A stretch of DNA of 64,000 nt, from assembly GCF_002836355.1 (NCBI RefSeq), contig NZ_PJCA01000031.1:1240001-1304000 (forward strand), read 5' to 3'. How positions within the stretch are numbered: position 1 is the first letter of the stretch; each line of letters opens with the position of its first letter. A program made the position numbers and the translations under genes. This DNA comes from Moritella sp. Urea-trap-13. GTDB taxonomy: Bacteria > Pseudomonadota > Gammaproteobacteria > Enterobacterales > Moritellaceae. This document shows positions 27,507-35,751 of the stretch, in pieces. The notes beneath the pieces were generated by a model, which had not been told where the DNA came from, ran no database searches, and saw nothing but the letters and a program-made list of their open reading frames with translations.

Positions 27507-27845
27507 GATTGTTCTATCCTTTTTAACAAACGAATTATTCACCCAAATTATTCATCTCATCCAAATAAAGTGGGCATTTGAAGAAGCAAAAGTATAACTT
27601 TAAAAAACCCATTTAGCTGGATGAATATCAATATTTCACAAAATTGTCATGCGAACATCACAAATTAACCTTACACCTGTCTTCTATTTATACGAGTCCA
27701 GACAGGCATTATCGAAGGCAATACATTTTTATTTAAAATTTTTCATTTTTATTTAGCTCTGGAATGTGATTTCTAAATAAAACCAATATGATTAACTCAA
27801 CTGAAAAGAAACTTAATTTAAATACTTTCACTAGGAGTGATAATC
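27507..27845. other. Intergenic region between the Dabb and phasin-like genes
   Basis: About 340 AT-rich bases between divergent genes, ending with AGGAG before the ATG at 27846. Short T- and A-tracts are frequent. No RNA gene or repeat was recognised. Confidence 0.45.
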
Positions 27846-28256
27846 ATGGCTAACTTACTAAACCAAGTAGAAACTATCTACAATGTCGCAAAAGAAACAG
27901 CAAAAACATCTATCACTGCAGGTTTTGGTGTTTATGGCACAATCATTGATGAAGCATCAAAGTCATCAGATAAAGCAACTAAACTTTTTGAATCTCTAGT
28001 TGAGCGCGGTACGCAAGTTGAACCTCAAGTAAAAGAACAAGTTGCTGCACTTTTAGGTAAAAAAATCTCTTTAGAATCAATTGAAACTAAAGCACAAAGC
28101 ATCACTAGCCGCTTTACTGGTGCTCAAGGTCAAAAATTGAATGAAGTAGAAAGTAAAATTGACCTACTTGCTACTATGATCAGTGAATTAAAAACTGAAC
28201 CAGCTAAAGTACAAAAAGTAATTAAAGCACCAGTAAAAGCAACTGCTGAAGCATAA
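27846..28256 (+). CDS. Phasin-like protein
   Basis: A 136-aa helical protein, probably a phasin. The segment ITAGFGVYGTIIDEASKSSD, then KLFESLVERGTQVE, follows the pattern of PHA granule-associated phasins (LAGLGAY...F..LV.rG..le). A helical region with heptad-like spacing covers about 75-120, and a Lys/Ala/Pro tail (IKAPVKATAEA) follows, as in PhaF-type proteins. No PHA synthase, depolymerase or reductase is in this window, so a link to granules is unproven; it could be a general stress or scaffold protein. AGGAG eight bases upstream supports the ATG at 27846 over a GTG at 27837. Confidence 0.6.
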   Translation: MANLLNQVETIYNVAKETAKTSITAGFGVYGTIIDEASKSSDKATKLFESLVERGTQVEPQVKEQVAALLGKKISLESIETKAQSITSRFTGAQGQKLNEVESKIDLLATMISELKTEPAKVQKVIKAPVKATAEA

Positions 28257-28297
28257 TAATACTTTGATGCATAATATGATGACTGCATAATCGATTC

Positions 28298-28318
28298 AAG
28301 GGGAGCTCTGCCCCCCTT
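28298..28318 (+). terminator. Possible terminator after phasin-like gene
   Basis: Hairpin AAGGGG / CCCCTT with a nine-base loop, 42 bases after the stop. The T-run is short, so confidence is modest. Confidence 0.45.
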
Positions 28319-28476
28319 ATTCCCTACCCTTCCGCCTCTATTACCACTTAGCCTATACTCGCTAAAATCGCATCAAAATTACCTAGAACTGTTTCTCATT
28401 TCCATTTGCACTTTACAATGTAAAAACTACTATTAAGTAATATCAATACCACGTATTAACCCAGTAAGGACTAAGA

Positions 28477-28971
28477 ATGAGCCAAGTTAGCTTAACTTAT
28501 AACCCTGTTGAAGATCGCATGTTACTTATCGTTTCAAATAATATAAATCATCCTCAATGGTGGCTCACTCGGCACATGTGCAAAAAATTATTAGAAATGC
28601 TGAATGCCGAGTTAACCCTGCAATATGAGTTAGATAAAATTCAATCTTGTTACAAAAACAATAAAACCGACCAAGAAGCCTCATTTGCAGATAAACACCA
28701 GCAAGCATTACATGACGCAGCAGGCAGAACCGAAATACAGAAAAAATCAACACCAGCACAACCAGAGGCTCTGCTCACGACACGTATATCTTTAGATAAA
28801 AAGCCTGATAATCTGGTCGCCTTATATATTTATTCTCGAGAAAACCATGGCATTTGCCTTGACCTCGATAATAACGGCTTACATATATTCTTAGATATGA
28901 TGCTAAAAGTGGCTATAAAAGGGGAATGGGGACTCAAACAGGCAAGGTCTATCGAAAACAAATTAAGCTAA
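28477..28971 (+). CDS. Hypothetical protein (164 aa)
   Basis: Not recognised. The 164-aa soluble protein has no signal peptide or membrane helix. N-terminal beta-like stretch (VSLTYNPVEDRMLLIVSNN), then a tryptophan-bearing helix (PQWWLTRHMCKKLLEMLNAE), a polar linker rich in Gln and Lys (about 60-95), and a C-terminal part that looks globular (VALYIYSRENHGICLDLDNN, LHIFLDMMLKVAIKGEWGL). GTAAGGA precedes the ATG. It sits between the phasin-like gene and convergent yejK. The wording NPVEDRMLLIV and a WWLTR motif recall small proteins linked to flagellar or type II secretion loci, but this is too weak to use. Confidence 0.6.
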   Translation: MSQVSLTYNPVEDRMLLIVSNNINHPQWWLTRHMCKKLLEMLNAELTLQYELDKIQSCYKNNKTDQEASFADKHQQALHDAAGRTEIQKKSTPAQPEALLTTRISLDKKPDNLVALYIYSRENHGICLDLDNNGLHIFLDMMLKVAIKGEWGLKQARSIENKLS

Positions 28972-29064
28972 CAATGCGCCAATTGATAACGCTCAGCAAA
29001 ACCTGATGGAAATAGTGATTAACTATTAATAAAAAATAACTAATCACTCATAACCAATTAAGTA

Positions 29065-30099
29065 TTATTCGTTATCGTCATCTGAATTACTGCGACGCGT
29101 TAGCTGCTCGCGTAAGTTCGGTGGGATACCAACAATTGTTAGCGTATCAGTTTGGGCATTATAACTAATACGTTCTCCCATTAATTTCTGATCAAAGCTA
29201 ACACTTAAACCACCACCCTGTCCGACATATTTAGTCAGTTTACGTACCGCACCACGATCAGCAGGGAAGCTATCTTCAAGCTGATATGCTTCTGACGCAT
29301 ACTGATAGAAGTCACGCGATGATACATCCGCTAAATGATCTGATAGATCTTTAACTTCAATCTCGTTACCTTCTTTAATTTGCTCATTACAGTATTGCGC
29401 AACTTGCTCACGCGCTTGAATTGACTCGTCAGCATCTAGCTCAGCAACATGACAAAACTCATCTACAGCGCGCATTAAGCCAGCATTTTGTATTTTTGCA
29501 TCCATGCCTTCTGTACAACCTAAGAAATCCAGGAAGAAATCAGAGACTTTTCGGCCTGCACGTCCTTTGATAAAAGATAAATAGCGTTTTGAATCACTAT
29601 TTTGACGCCATTCCGTCAGATCGATTTTAGCGGCCAATTGCACTTTGGACAATTCAAGATAATGCGTACTGCTCAAATCTAGCTGCTCAGTCACCATCAC
29701 ACTGTCTTTATTTTCTAATAAAGCCACGATGAGATAGTCTGAAGCCATCCAGTTATAATGTACAAATGACAGAATACCTTGGCTCACAAAGTCATATTTT
29801 AATAATTCGCCAACTAACAAACTTGATGCTGCGCTGGAAAAATCAACAAAATTACTTTCTTCATCGATGAATTTACGCAATTCAATTTCAAAAGGTAAAC
29901 GACTATTGTCTTCTTCTGCGCATTTAAAGTAACCAAAACCTTTCGCAGGCTTGGCGTTATAAATGCGGTGTAATTCACTCGCAAGTTCTTCAACAGGCTG
30001 TGAAGTAACCAGTTCTTCACTGCGTGGGTAGCATTTAAGCTCACCTTCGGTATTAAAGGCTAATGAATGTAGAATAATGTTATTTAATTTTAGCTGCAT
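29065..30099 (-). CDS. yejK: Nucleoid-associated protein YejK (NdpA)
   Basis: A 344-aa nucleoid-associated protein, close to the E. coli 335. Seen: the opening LKLNNIILHSLAFNTEGEL, FVHYNWMASDYLIVALLEN, RYLSFIKGRAGRKVSDFFLD, DKQ-type central wording, and the closing DTLTIVGIPPNLREQLTR. It binds DNA and, in E. coli, topoisomerase IV. It is divergent from yejL with 80 bases between starts, and yejL-yejM follow, exactly the enterobacterial yejK/yejL/yejM arrangement. Confidence 0.93.
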   Translation of the reverse strand: MQLKLNNIILHSLAFNTEGELKCYPRSEELVTSQPVEELASELHRIYNAKPAKGFGYFKCAEEDNSRLPFEIELRKFIDEESNFVDFSSAASSLLVGELLKYDFVSQGILSFVHYNWMASDYLIVALLENKDSVMVTEQLDLSSTHYLELSKVQLAAKIDLTEWRQNSDSKRYLSFIKGRAGRKVSDFFLDFLGCTEGMDAKIQNAGLMRAVDEFCHVAELDADESIQAREQVAQYCNEQIKEGNEIEVKDLSDHLADVSSRDFYQYASEAYQLEDSFPADRGAVRKLTKYVGQGGGLSVSFDQKLMGERISYNAQTDTLTIVGIPPNLREQLTRRSNSDDDNE

Positions 30100-30179
30100 A
30101 TATTTAAAGTATTAGAGTTAATGAATTCTGTGAGGTATTATAATCATCTTTGCCCATTCATACATTAAAAGATTAAATT

Positions 30180-30410
30180 ATGCCTATAGTTTCTAAATAC
30201 AAAAGTGATAAAGTTGAAAAAGTGATTGATGAAGTTATCGATGTACTAGAAAAACACGATGCACCCTTAGACCTTGGCTTAATGGTTCTTGGTAATGCAG
30301 CTGCGAACATCATCAACGCGTCTTTATCACCAAAACAGCGCCAAGCGGTTGCTGAAAAATTTGCTAAAGCGCTTGTTGCGTCAGTAAAATCAAAAGATAC
30401 ATCACATTAA
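30180..30410 (+). CDS. yejL: YejL family protein (UPF0352)
   Basis: A 76-aa small helical protein. The sequence PIVSKYKSDKVEKVIDEVID, the loop KHDAPLDLGLMVLGNAAANI and SPKQRQAVAEKFAKAL fit YejL (75 aa in E. coli) closely. Its function is not known; the family forms dimers in crystal structures. It sits between yejK and yejM, the conserved order. A hairpin with a T-rich tail follows at about 30414-30447, so yejM may have its own promoter or be attenuated. Confidence 0.92.
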   Translation: MPIVSKYKSDKVEKVIDEVIDVLEKHDAPLDLGLMVLGNAAANIINASLSPKQRQAVAEKFAKALVASVKSKDTSH

Positions 30411-30413
30411 TTA

Positions 30414-30447
30414 AATGATAGGCAAGGATGCCTTGTCATTTATTTTT
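30414..30447 (+). terminator. Hairpin with T-tract between yejL and yejM
   Basis: AATGA...AGGCA pairs with TGCCT...TCATT around AGGA, with small bulges, followed by TTATTTTTACC. Confidence 0.5.
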
Positions 30448-30492
30448 ACCCATTACACTATCAAAGCACTAATAGAGACTGCAGTTTAACTT

Positions 30493-32379
30493 ATGCTAGA
30501 AACAGGACATCATTATCGCGATCAAGTCTCCAAGATTATCAGTTGGGGTCATTGGTTTAGCTTAGCCAACATCTTACTGGCTATCTTACTTGCATCACGT
30601 TATATTTTCATCGCCGAATGGCCTGAAACTATGCTCGGTCAAGTTTATTCTCTTATAAGTCTGCTAGGCCACTTCAGCTTTATTATTTTTATATTGTATC
30701 TGGTGGTGATCTTCCCTATTAGTTTCCTAATACCTTTTCCACGGGCGTTACGATTTTTAACCGTTATCTTTGCCACTGTGGGTTTATCGCTGTTAATTAT
30801 CGATACAGAGATATTTAAGCTCTATAATTTACATATCAACCCGATTATCTTTGAGATACTGCTTGGCGAAAATGAACAAACATTAAACTCAGATTGGCAC
30901 TCCTTCTTTGTTTTCGTGCCGTTTTTGTTTTTACTTGAGTTACTTATTTCCAGCTTGTTATGGCATAGACTACGACCGTTAAGCCGTTTTAAACTTGGCC
31001 CTATTATCGCCATTTTCTTTTTCTGTTGCTTCTTAACGGGTCATCTACTCCACATGTGGGCAGATGCAGCGGTATACCGTCCTATTACTGCACAAAAAGC
31101 TAATTTCCCACTCGCATACCCAATGACAGCAAGAACCTTCTTGGTTAAATACGGTTGGTTAGATAAAAAAGCATTTGAAAAACGTATTACTGATACATCA
31201 ACACAATCAGATTCGCGTCTCGACTACCCTAAACATCCTTTGGTCGTGAACGAAGAAAATCAAAAACTAAATGTATTGTTGATTAATATCAGTACGCTTA
31301 GAGCTGATATGCTCAATGAAAGCGTGATGCCTGAAATGTCGAAATTATCGCGTCAAGGCCAACGATTTAACCAGCATTTTAGTACCAGCAATAATGACAT
31401 GTTAGGTAATTTTGGCATCATGTATGGTCTTGCACCGCAATATTGGGATGATATCGAAACATCAGCAACCCCCCCTGTTATGCTCGACTACTTTGTTCAA
31501 GCTGACTATAATCTTGGTATATTTAATACCGAAGAGTTAACAACACACAAACAACAGCAAACGACCTTCATCAATTTGCATCGTCCACAAACGACTATTG
31601 TTGAAGGCACGGAAAATGATACTGATACAGTAAGACAAACACGCAACTGGATAAAACAACAAGATACTTCAACGCCTTGGTTTGCCTACGTAAGCTTAAC
31701 GTCAGTACAAAACATGGAAACGCCAGCTGGTTTCCCAGCGATGTTCTACCCTAATATCCAAGACTTAAATAGCCAAGCAAGCAATCGACAAATTGCCCTA
31801 TTTAACAGTTATCGTAACAGTGTTAGTTATGTTGATAAGGCCGTAGCTAAAATTGTTTATCAGTTAAAACAATCAGGACAATACGCTAATACCGTCATTG
31901 TTTTTACTGCTAATCACGGTAATGAGTTTAATGATTCAGAAGATCACTCGTGGGGTTATGGTAGTAATTACTCAATCTATCAAACTCAAGTGCCCCTATT
32001 TATCGTCTGGCCAGGTAAAACGCCAAAGGTGATAGAACAAGATACCAATCATACTGATATAGTGCCGACAATTTTGGCCAATCTAAACGCAGTCAACAAT
32101 CCGATTTCAGATTACAGTAACGGGATTGATTTATTTGCTGGTGAGTTTAAAACATGGCAGCTACTCGGTGATAAGAATAACTTTGTGATCCTGCAGCAAG
32201 ACACGATTACCTTGTTCTCTTATCAAGGTCTATTCAGTCGCCAAGGCAATCATGATGTACGCAACCGCAGTGATTATAAATCGACCTCACGCACCGTCAT
32301 GCACGAAGCTAAGTTTAATCAGATCCTGACTGAATTAAATTATTTTTATAAAGCGGCGCCAGCACAAACTCAAAATTAA
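30493..32379 (+). CDS. yejM: Inner-membrane sulfatase-like regulator of LPS synthesis, YejM/PbgA/LapC
   Basis: A 628-aa inner-membrane protein (E. coli YejM is 586). Five transmembrane helices lie in the first ~190 residues (for example LLGHFSFIIFILYLVVIFPI), then a linker and a periplasmic alkaline-phosphatase/sulfatase-fold domain from about 255. It keeps the fold segments VLLINISTLRADML, VIVFTANHGNEF and SIYQTQVPLFIVWPG, but has no sulfatase Cys/Ser-x-Pro-x-Arg, as in the family. In E. coli YejM binds LPS and controls LapB/FtsH turnover of LpxC. The yejL neighbour supports the call. Confidence 0.92.
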   Translation: MLETGHHYRDQVSKIISWGHWFSLANILLAILLASRYIFIAEWPETMLGQVYSLISLLGHFSFIIFILYLVVIFPISFLIPFPRALRFLTVIFATVGLSLLIIDTEIFKLYNLHINPIIFEILLGENEQTLNSDWHSFFVFVPFLFLLELLISSLLWHRLRPLSRFKLGPIIAIFFFCCFLTGHLLHMWADAAVYRPITAQKANFPLAYPMTARTFLVKYGWLDKKAFEKRITDTSTQSDSRLDYPKHPLVVNEENQKLNVLLINISTLRADMLNESVMPEMSKLSRQGQRFNQHFSTSNNDMLGNFGIMYGLAPQYWDDIETSATPPVMLDYFVQADYNLGIFNTEELTTHKQQQTTFINLHRPQTTIVEGTENDTDTVRQTRNWIKQQDTSTPWFAYVSLTSVQNMETPAGFPAMFYPNIQDLNSQASNRQIALFNSYRNSVSYVDKAVAKIVYQLKQSGQYANTVIVFTANHGNEFNDSEDHSWGYGSNYSIYQTQVPLFIVWPGKTPKVIEQDTNHTDIVPTILANLNAVNNPISDYSNGIDLFAGEFKTWQLLGDKNNFVILQQDTITLFSYQGLFSRQGNHDVRNRSDYKSTSRTVMHEAKFNQILTELNYFYKAAPAQTQN

Positions 32380-32382
32380 ACG

Positions 32383-33060
32383 TCAAGCAATCACCATATA
32401 GGCTTGCTGTGCGGACAAGACAGTTAATCGTCTTGTTCGCATTAATGTATCTATCCAAAGTTGATTTAAGTTTGTCGTTACCCGCGCACAATTCACATGT
32501 CCATGAATGACAAATTTAACCTCGTTAATGTGAAACATATTGCCTTTTTTCACTTCTTGGTACTGCGCCTTTGACCAAGTACAGTCTTTTATTAACTCAA
32601 CACTATCAAGATCCGCATGTTGTAATTCAGACCAATTACGCGGTGCATTGGCATGACAAACACCAATAGGGCCAAATTTAGATGCGACCGTCAGCGCCAC
32701 AGAGCAATACTCGTCGACCAAGGCCTTAGCTCTGTCCTGCTCTTGTACCGAACACTGAAAAAACCACTCACCACCGGCATGGCGATGAATACGTGCCAAT
32801 TCACTATCTTCATCGGCAAACAACATCTCTTCATGATTACCACGTACGGCGAAAAACCAAGGCTTTTGTAATAATTCTAGGCATGCCATGGAGTTCGAAC
32901 CGCGATCAACCAGATCACCGACTGAAAACAAACGGTCACCCTCAAAATTAAACTGACACTGTGCTAATGTAGCCAATAATAAATCATATTCACCATGAAT
33001 ATCGCCCACAAAGAAATCCTGACCTTTATGATTCATTGCTATCTCTTTATGTATTCGCAT
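32383..33060 (-). CDS. Serine/threonine-protein phosphatase, PrpA/PphA-like metallophosphoesterase
   Basis: A 225-aa calcineurin-fold phosphatase. Metal and catalytic motifs: FFVGDIHGEYDLL, SVGDLVDRGSNS, RGNHEEML, and VIHGHVNC near the C terminus, arranged as in lambda phosphatase and E. coli PphA/PphB. Natural substrates are usually phosphorylated misfolded or regulatory proteins; none can be named here. GAGG six bases before the ATG at 33060 supports this start, though an in-frame ATG at 33036 (MNHKGQDFF) with AAGAGA upstream is also possible. It is convergent with yejM, only three bases apart, with no terminator between. Confidence 0.88.
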   Translation of the reverse strand: MRIHKEIAMNHKGQDFFVGDIHGEYDLLLATLAQCQFNFEGDRLFSVGDLVDRGSNSMACLELLQKPWFFAVRGNHEEMLFADEDSELARIHRHAGGEWFFQCSVQEQDRAKALVDEYCSVALTVASKFGPIGVCHANAPRNWSELQHADLDSVELIKDCTWSKAQYQEVKKGNMFHINEVKFVIHGHVNCARVTTNLNQLWIDTLMRTRRLTVLSAQQAYMVIA

Positions 33061-33418
33061 TTTCTACCTCATTAGACATATTCGACAATATTTTATTTTT
33101 GCGATAGCCTTCACGTTAATACTCGGATAAGTCAACGCCAACGCGGTTTAATTGATGAAAGCCTCGCTAAACATAACAGCCTAGTAATTTTACGAGTATT
33201 ATTTAACTTAAGGTTAATAGATAATTAACAAATAATTAAACAAATATTCCGCGAGATACCTAGAGTATGGTACATACAACCGCGGAAACATTTTGATAAC
33301 ATATTTAAGGCGTTAGCATTAATTAACCTAATGGACACATCACTGATACTCTAAAATAAATGTAGTGCTTGAAGCACAGTCTTGATGTGAAATAACGGAT
33401 TAGCAGTAGGGGTAATAC
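33061..33418. other. Intergenic region between the phosphatase and GMC oxidoreductase genes
   Basis: About 360 bases between divergent genes. TAATTAACAAATAATTAAACAA-type AT-rich sequence near 33220 suits promoters. AGGGG lies before the ATG at 33419. Nothing else recognised. Confidence 0.45.
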
Positions 33419-35206
33419 ATGTCGAGTACTAACTTTGATTTTGACCAGATTATTATCGGATCTGGTTTTGGTGGTTCAGCCAGCGCATTGCGTTTAACAG
33501 AAAAAGGATTTCGCGTATTAGTATTGGAACGCGGCAAACGTATAACCACCAAAGAATTTTCGCCTAGCAGTTGGAATTTAAAACGTTTTATGTGGCTACC
33601 ACAATTGGGTTTAACAGGGCCATTTACCTTCACTGTGACACGTAAAATCAGCCTTGTTCACGGCAGTGCGGTTGGCGGTGGTTCACTCGTTTACGGTAAT
33701 ACCCATCTTATTCCAGAAGCTAATACATTTTCCGACCCGTCTTGGACTGGAATGCACGACGATTGGCACACACGTCTGTCGCCTTATTACGCATTAGCAC
33801 AACGCATGATTGGCGTACAAAAAAATCGTTACTTTGGCCCTGCCGATCTTATTTTAAAAGACGTCGCAACCGATATGGGACGTGAAGATACATTTAAAAC
33901 TGTATACAGCGGCCTACTCTATCCAAAAGGTGAAGATAAAGTTTCACAAAATATCGATGTAGAACGCTTAGGTGAAGACCGTGGCGACCCCTATTTTAAT
34001 GGTGATGGCCCCAAGCGTAATAGTTGCACCTATTGTGGTAACTGTATGTCAGGTTGCCGCCATAATGCTAAAAATAGTCTGGATAAAAACTACCTGTATT
34101 TTGCAGAGCGTAATGGCGCGGAGATCCGCCCTGAATCAAATGTAACCAAGATTGAACCGATTGCCGATGAGCATGGCGTTAAAGATGGTAGCGCAGGTTA
34201 TACCATTCATATTACTGAAGGTCTGGGACTGTTTAATAAGAAAAAATATACCCTAACCACACGAGGAGTGGTTGTTTCAGGTGGTGTCTTTGGCACCATG
34301 CCGTTATTACTGAGAATGCGCGATGTCGAAAAGACATTACCCAACTTAAGCCCAAACCTTGGCCAGAATGTATTAACCAATTCGGAAACACTATTAACCG
34401 TTTCCCATAATCGTTTAACTCAGCAAGAACAAAAAGAAGAAGTTTGGAACGGCACGGCCATAACCTCGATTTTCTCACCTGATGATGAAACCAAAGTTGA
34501 GATTGTTCGTTATGCAAAAGGCAGTGATGCGGCCTTCACCGGCGGCATGTCGGTGCCACTAACATCAAAGCAGTCCGGTATCCCCCGCTCTGTGAGTATG
34601 CTGATGAACATTGCCAAGCAACCGATTAAAACCCTAAAAATGCTAAACCCGGTTGGTAAAGCCAAAGACACCATCATTTTGTTAGTCATGCAAACGGCGC
34701 AAAATAATATCCACCTTGAGAGTAAACGCGCTTGGCACTCGCCTTTCACTCCAACATGGCTACCAGTACAACACAAAGATGACGAGAAGCTCAGAAATTA
34801 CTTCCCGATCGCGCAGAAAGTGGCGGAACATTACATTAAACATTCAGGCGGTGACGCAGGTAATCTCGCTTTAGAGGTTATCGCAGGCACCCCTATTACG
34901 GCGCATATGATGGGTGGTGCTCGTATGGGTAAAGATCCAGCAACAGCAGTACTCGATGATTCAGGGCAAACGTATGGTTATAAAAATCTGCGTATTCTTG
35001 ATGGTTCTATTATCGCTGGTAACTTAGGCGTGAACCCATCACTGACTATCTTGGCGTTGACTGAACATGCAATGGCACAAATTCCAGTATTTGATGCAGA
35101 CAAAGCCGCTAAGATTAAACCGGTCAATTTCTCAGCTGCGCTCGATGGAAATCCTTCAGCACTGCAAACGGCGGGTGTACCAGAGATTTTAGCCAAAGCA
35201 GTGTAA
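33419..35206 (+). CDS. GMC-family FAD oxidoreductase, cholesterol-oxidase-like, with a four-cysteine motif
   Basis: A 595-aa flavoprotein. The FAD-binding Rossmann opening FDQIIIGSGFGGSASALRL, then FRVLVLERGKR, the flavin-contact HGSAVGGGSLVYGNT, and the closing AHMMGGARMGKDP and GNLGVNPSLTILALTEHAMA place it with GMC/cholesterol-oxidase-type enzymes. A CTYCGNCMSGC motif (Cys203, 206, 209, 213) has the spacing of a [4Fe-4S] site. No signal peptide is evident. Substrate unknown; sterol or other alcohol oxidation is only a family guess. AGGGG precedes the ATG. Monocistronic. Confidence 0.85.
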   Translation: MSSTNFDFDQIIIGSGFGGSASALRLTEKGFRVLVLERGKRITTKEFSPSSWNLKRFMWLPQLGLTGPFTFTVTRKISLVHGSAVGGGSLVYGNTHLIPEANTFSDPSWTGMHDDWHTRLSPYYALAQRMIGVQKNRYFGPADLILKDVATDMGREDTFKTVYSGLLYPKGEDKVSQNIDVERLGEDRGDPYFNGDGPKRNSCTYCGNCMSGCRHNAKNSLDKNYLYFAERNGAEIRPESNVTKIEPIADEHGVKDGSAGYTIHITEGLGLFNKKKYTLTTRGVVVSGGVFGTMPLLLRMRDVEKTLPNLSPNLGQNVLTNSETLLTVSHNRLTQQEQKEEVWNGTAITSIFSPDDETKVEIVRYAKGSDAAFTGGMSVPLTSKQSGIPRSVSMLMNIAKQPIKTLKMLNPVGKAKDTIILLVMQTAQNNIHLESKRAWHSPFTPTWLPVQHKDDEKLRNYFPIAQKVAEHYIKHSGGDAGNLALEVIAGTPITAHMMGGARMGKDPATAVLDDSGQTYGYKNLRILDGSIIAGNLGVNPSLTILALTEHAMAQIPVFDADKAAKIKPVNFSAALDGNPSALQTAGVPEILAKAV

Positions 35207-35285
35207 CGGGGTGCTGACTCACGACTAATCATCGATGAGTCCGCAGTGGATCAATAGTGAATCACTGCGAATGATATAGACAAAA

Positions 35286-35558
35286 CTACAGACAAAGGCT
35301 CGCTGAATTAATTAATGCGAGCTTTTGTTTACGTGGTAACTGTTTAATCGCGTACTCACGTTTACTTGCCCTGCTTCTATCAGGTTGAATTTCTGTATAA
35401 GCGATACGAATGGGCTTGGCACGGCGGAAAAATTTAGCGCCTGTACCATTACAATGCTGTTTGTAACGCCTGTCCATGTCTGTGGTAATACCGCAATATA
35501 AACCCGCATCCGTTTCAATAAGATAAACAATCCATAAACTCGCTTCTGCTTTAATCAC
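35286..35558 (-). CDS. GIY-YIG nuclease-domain protein (YhbQ-like)
   Basis: A 90-aa single-domain GIY-YIG protein. The motif pair is WIVYLIETDAGLYCGITTDM, the catalytic Arg is in DRRYKQH, and the Glu is in SKREYAIKQL. FFRRAKPIRIAYTE matches the UPF0213/YhbQ family. These may be DNA-repair nucleases, though activity has been shown for few. The start is a GTG (35558) with GAGG seven bases upstream. Directly upstream of that site is an eight-copy hexamer repeat, which may alter expression. Confidence 0.85.
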   Translation of the reverse strand: MIKAEASLWIVYLIETDAGLYCGITTDMDRRYKQHCNGTGAKFFRRAKPIRIAYTEIQPDRSRASKREYAIKQLPRKQKLALINSASLCL

Positions 35559-35569
35559 ATCACAACCTC

Positions 35570-35617
35570 ACTATTACTATTACTATTACTATTACTATTA
35601 CTATTACTATTACTATT
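35570..35617. repeat. Eight-copy hexanucleotide tandem repeat
   Basis: ACTATT repeated eight times without interruption (AATAGT on the minus strand), 48 bases. It begins a few bases upstream of the ribosome site of the GIY-YIG gene and lies 135 bases before dacB. Such perfect short repeats change copy number by slippage. Confidence 0.97.
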
Positions 35618-35751
35618 TATAAGAACAGAACAAGTACATCATACCCGTGTTGATATCGAATATTTTAGTGTTATTTAATGATTCGCATTCTATTAGAGCA
35701 CAATGTCCGCTAGAATAATCATCCAAATAGCTTTGAAGATTAAAAAATAAT

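Noticed and set aside
35570-35617. CRISPR-like array
   Set aside because: The repeat unit is six bases with no spacers; it is a simple tandem repeat.
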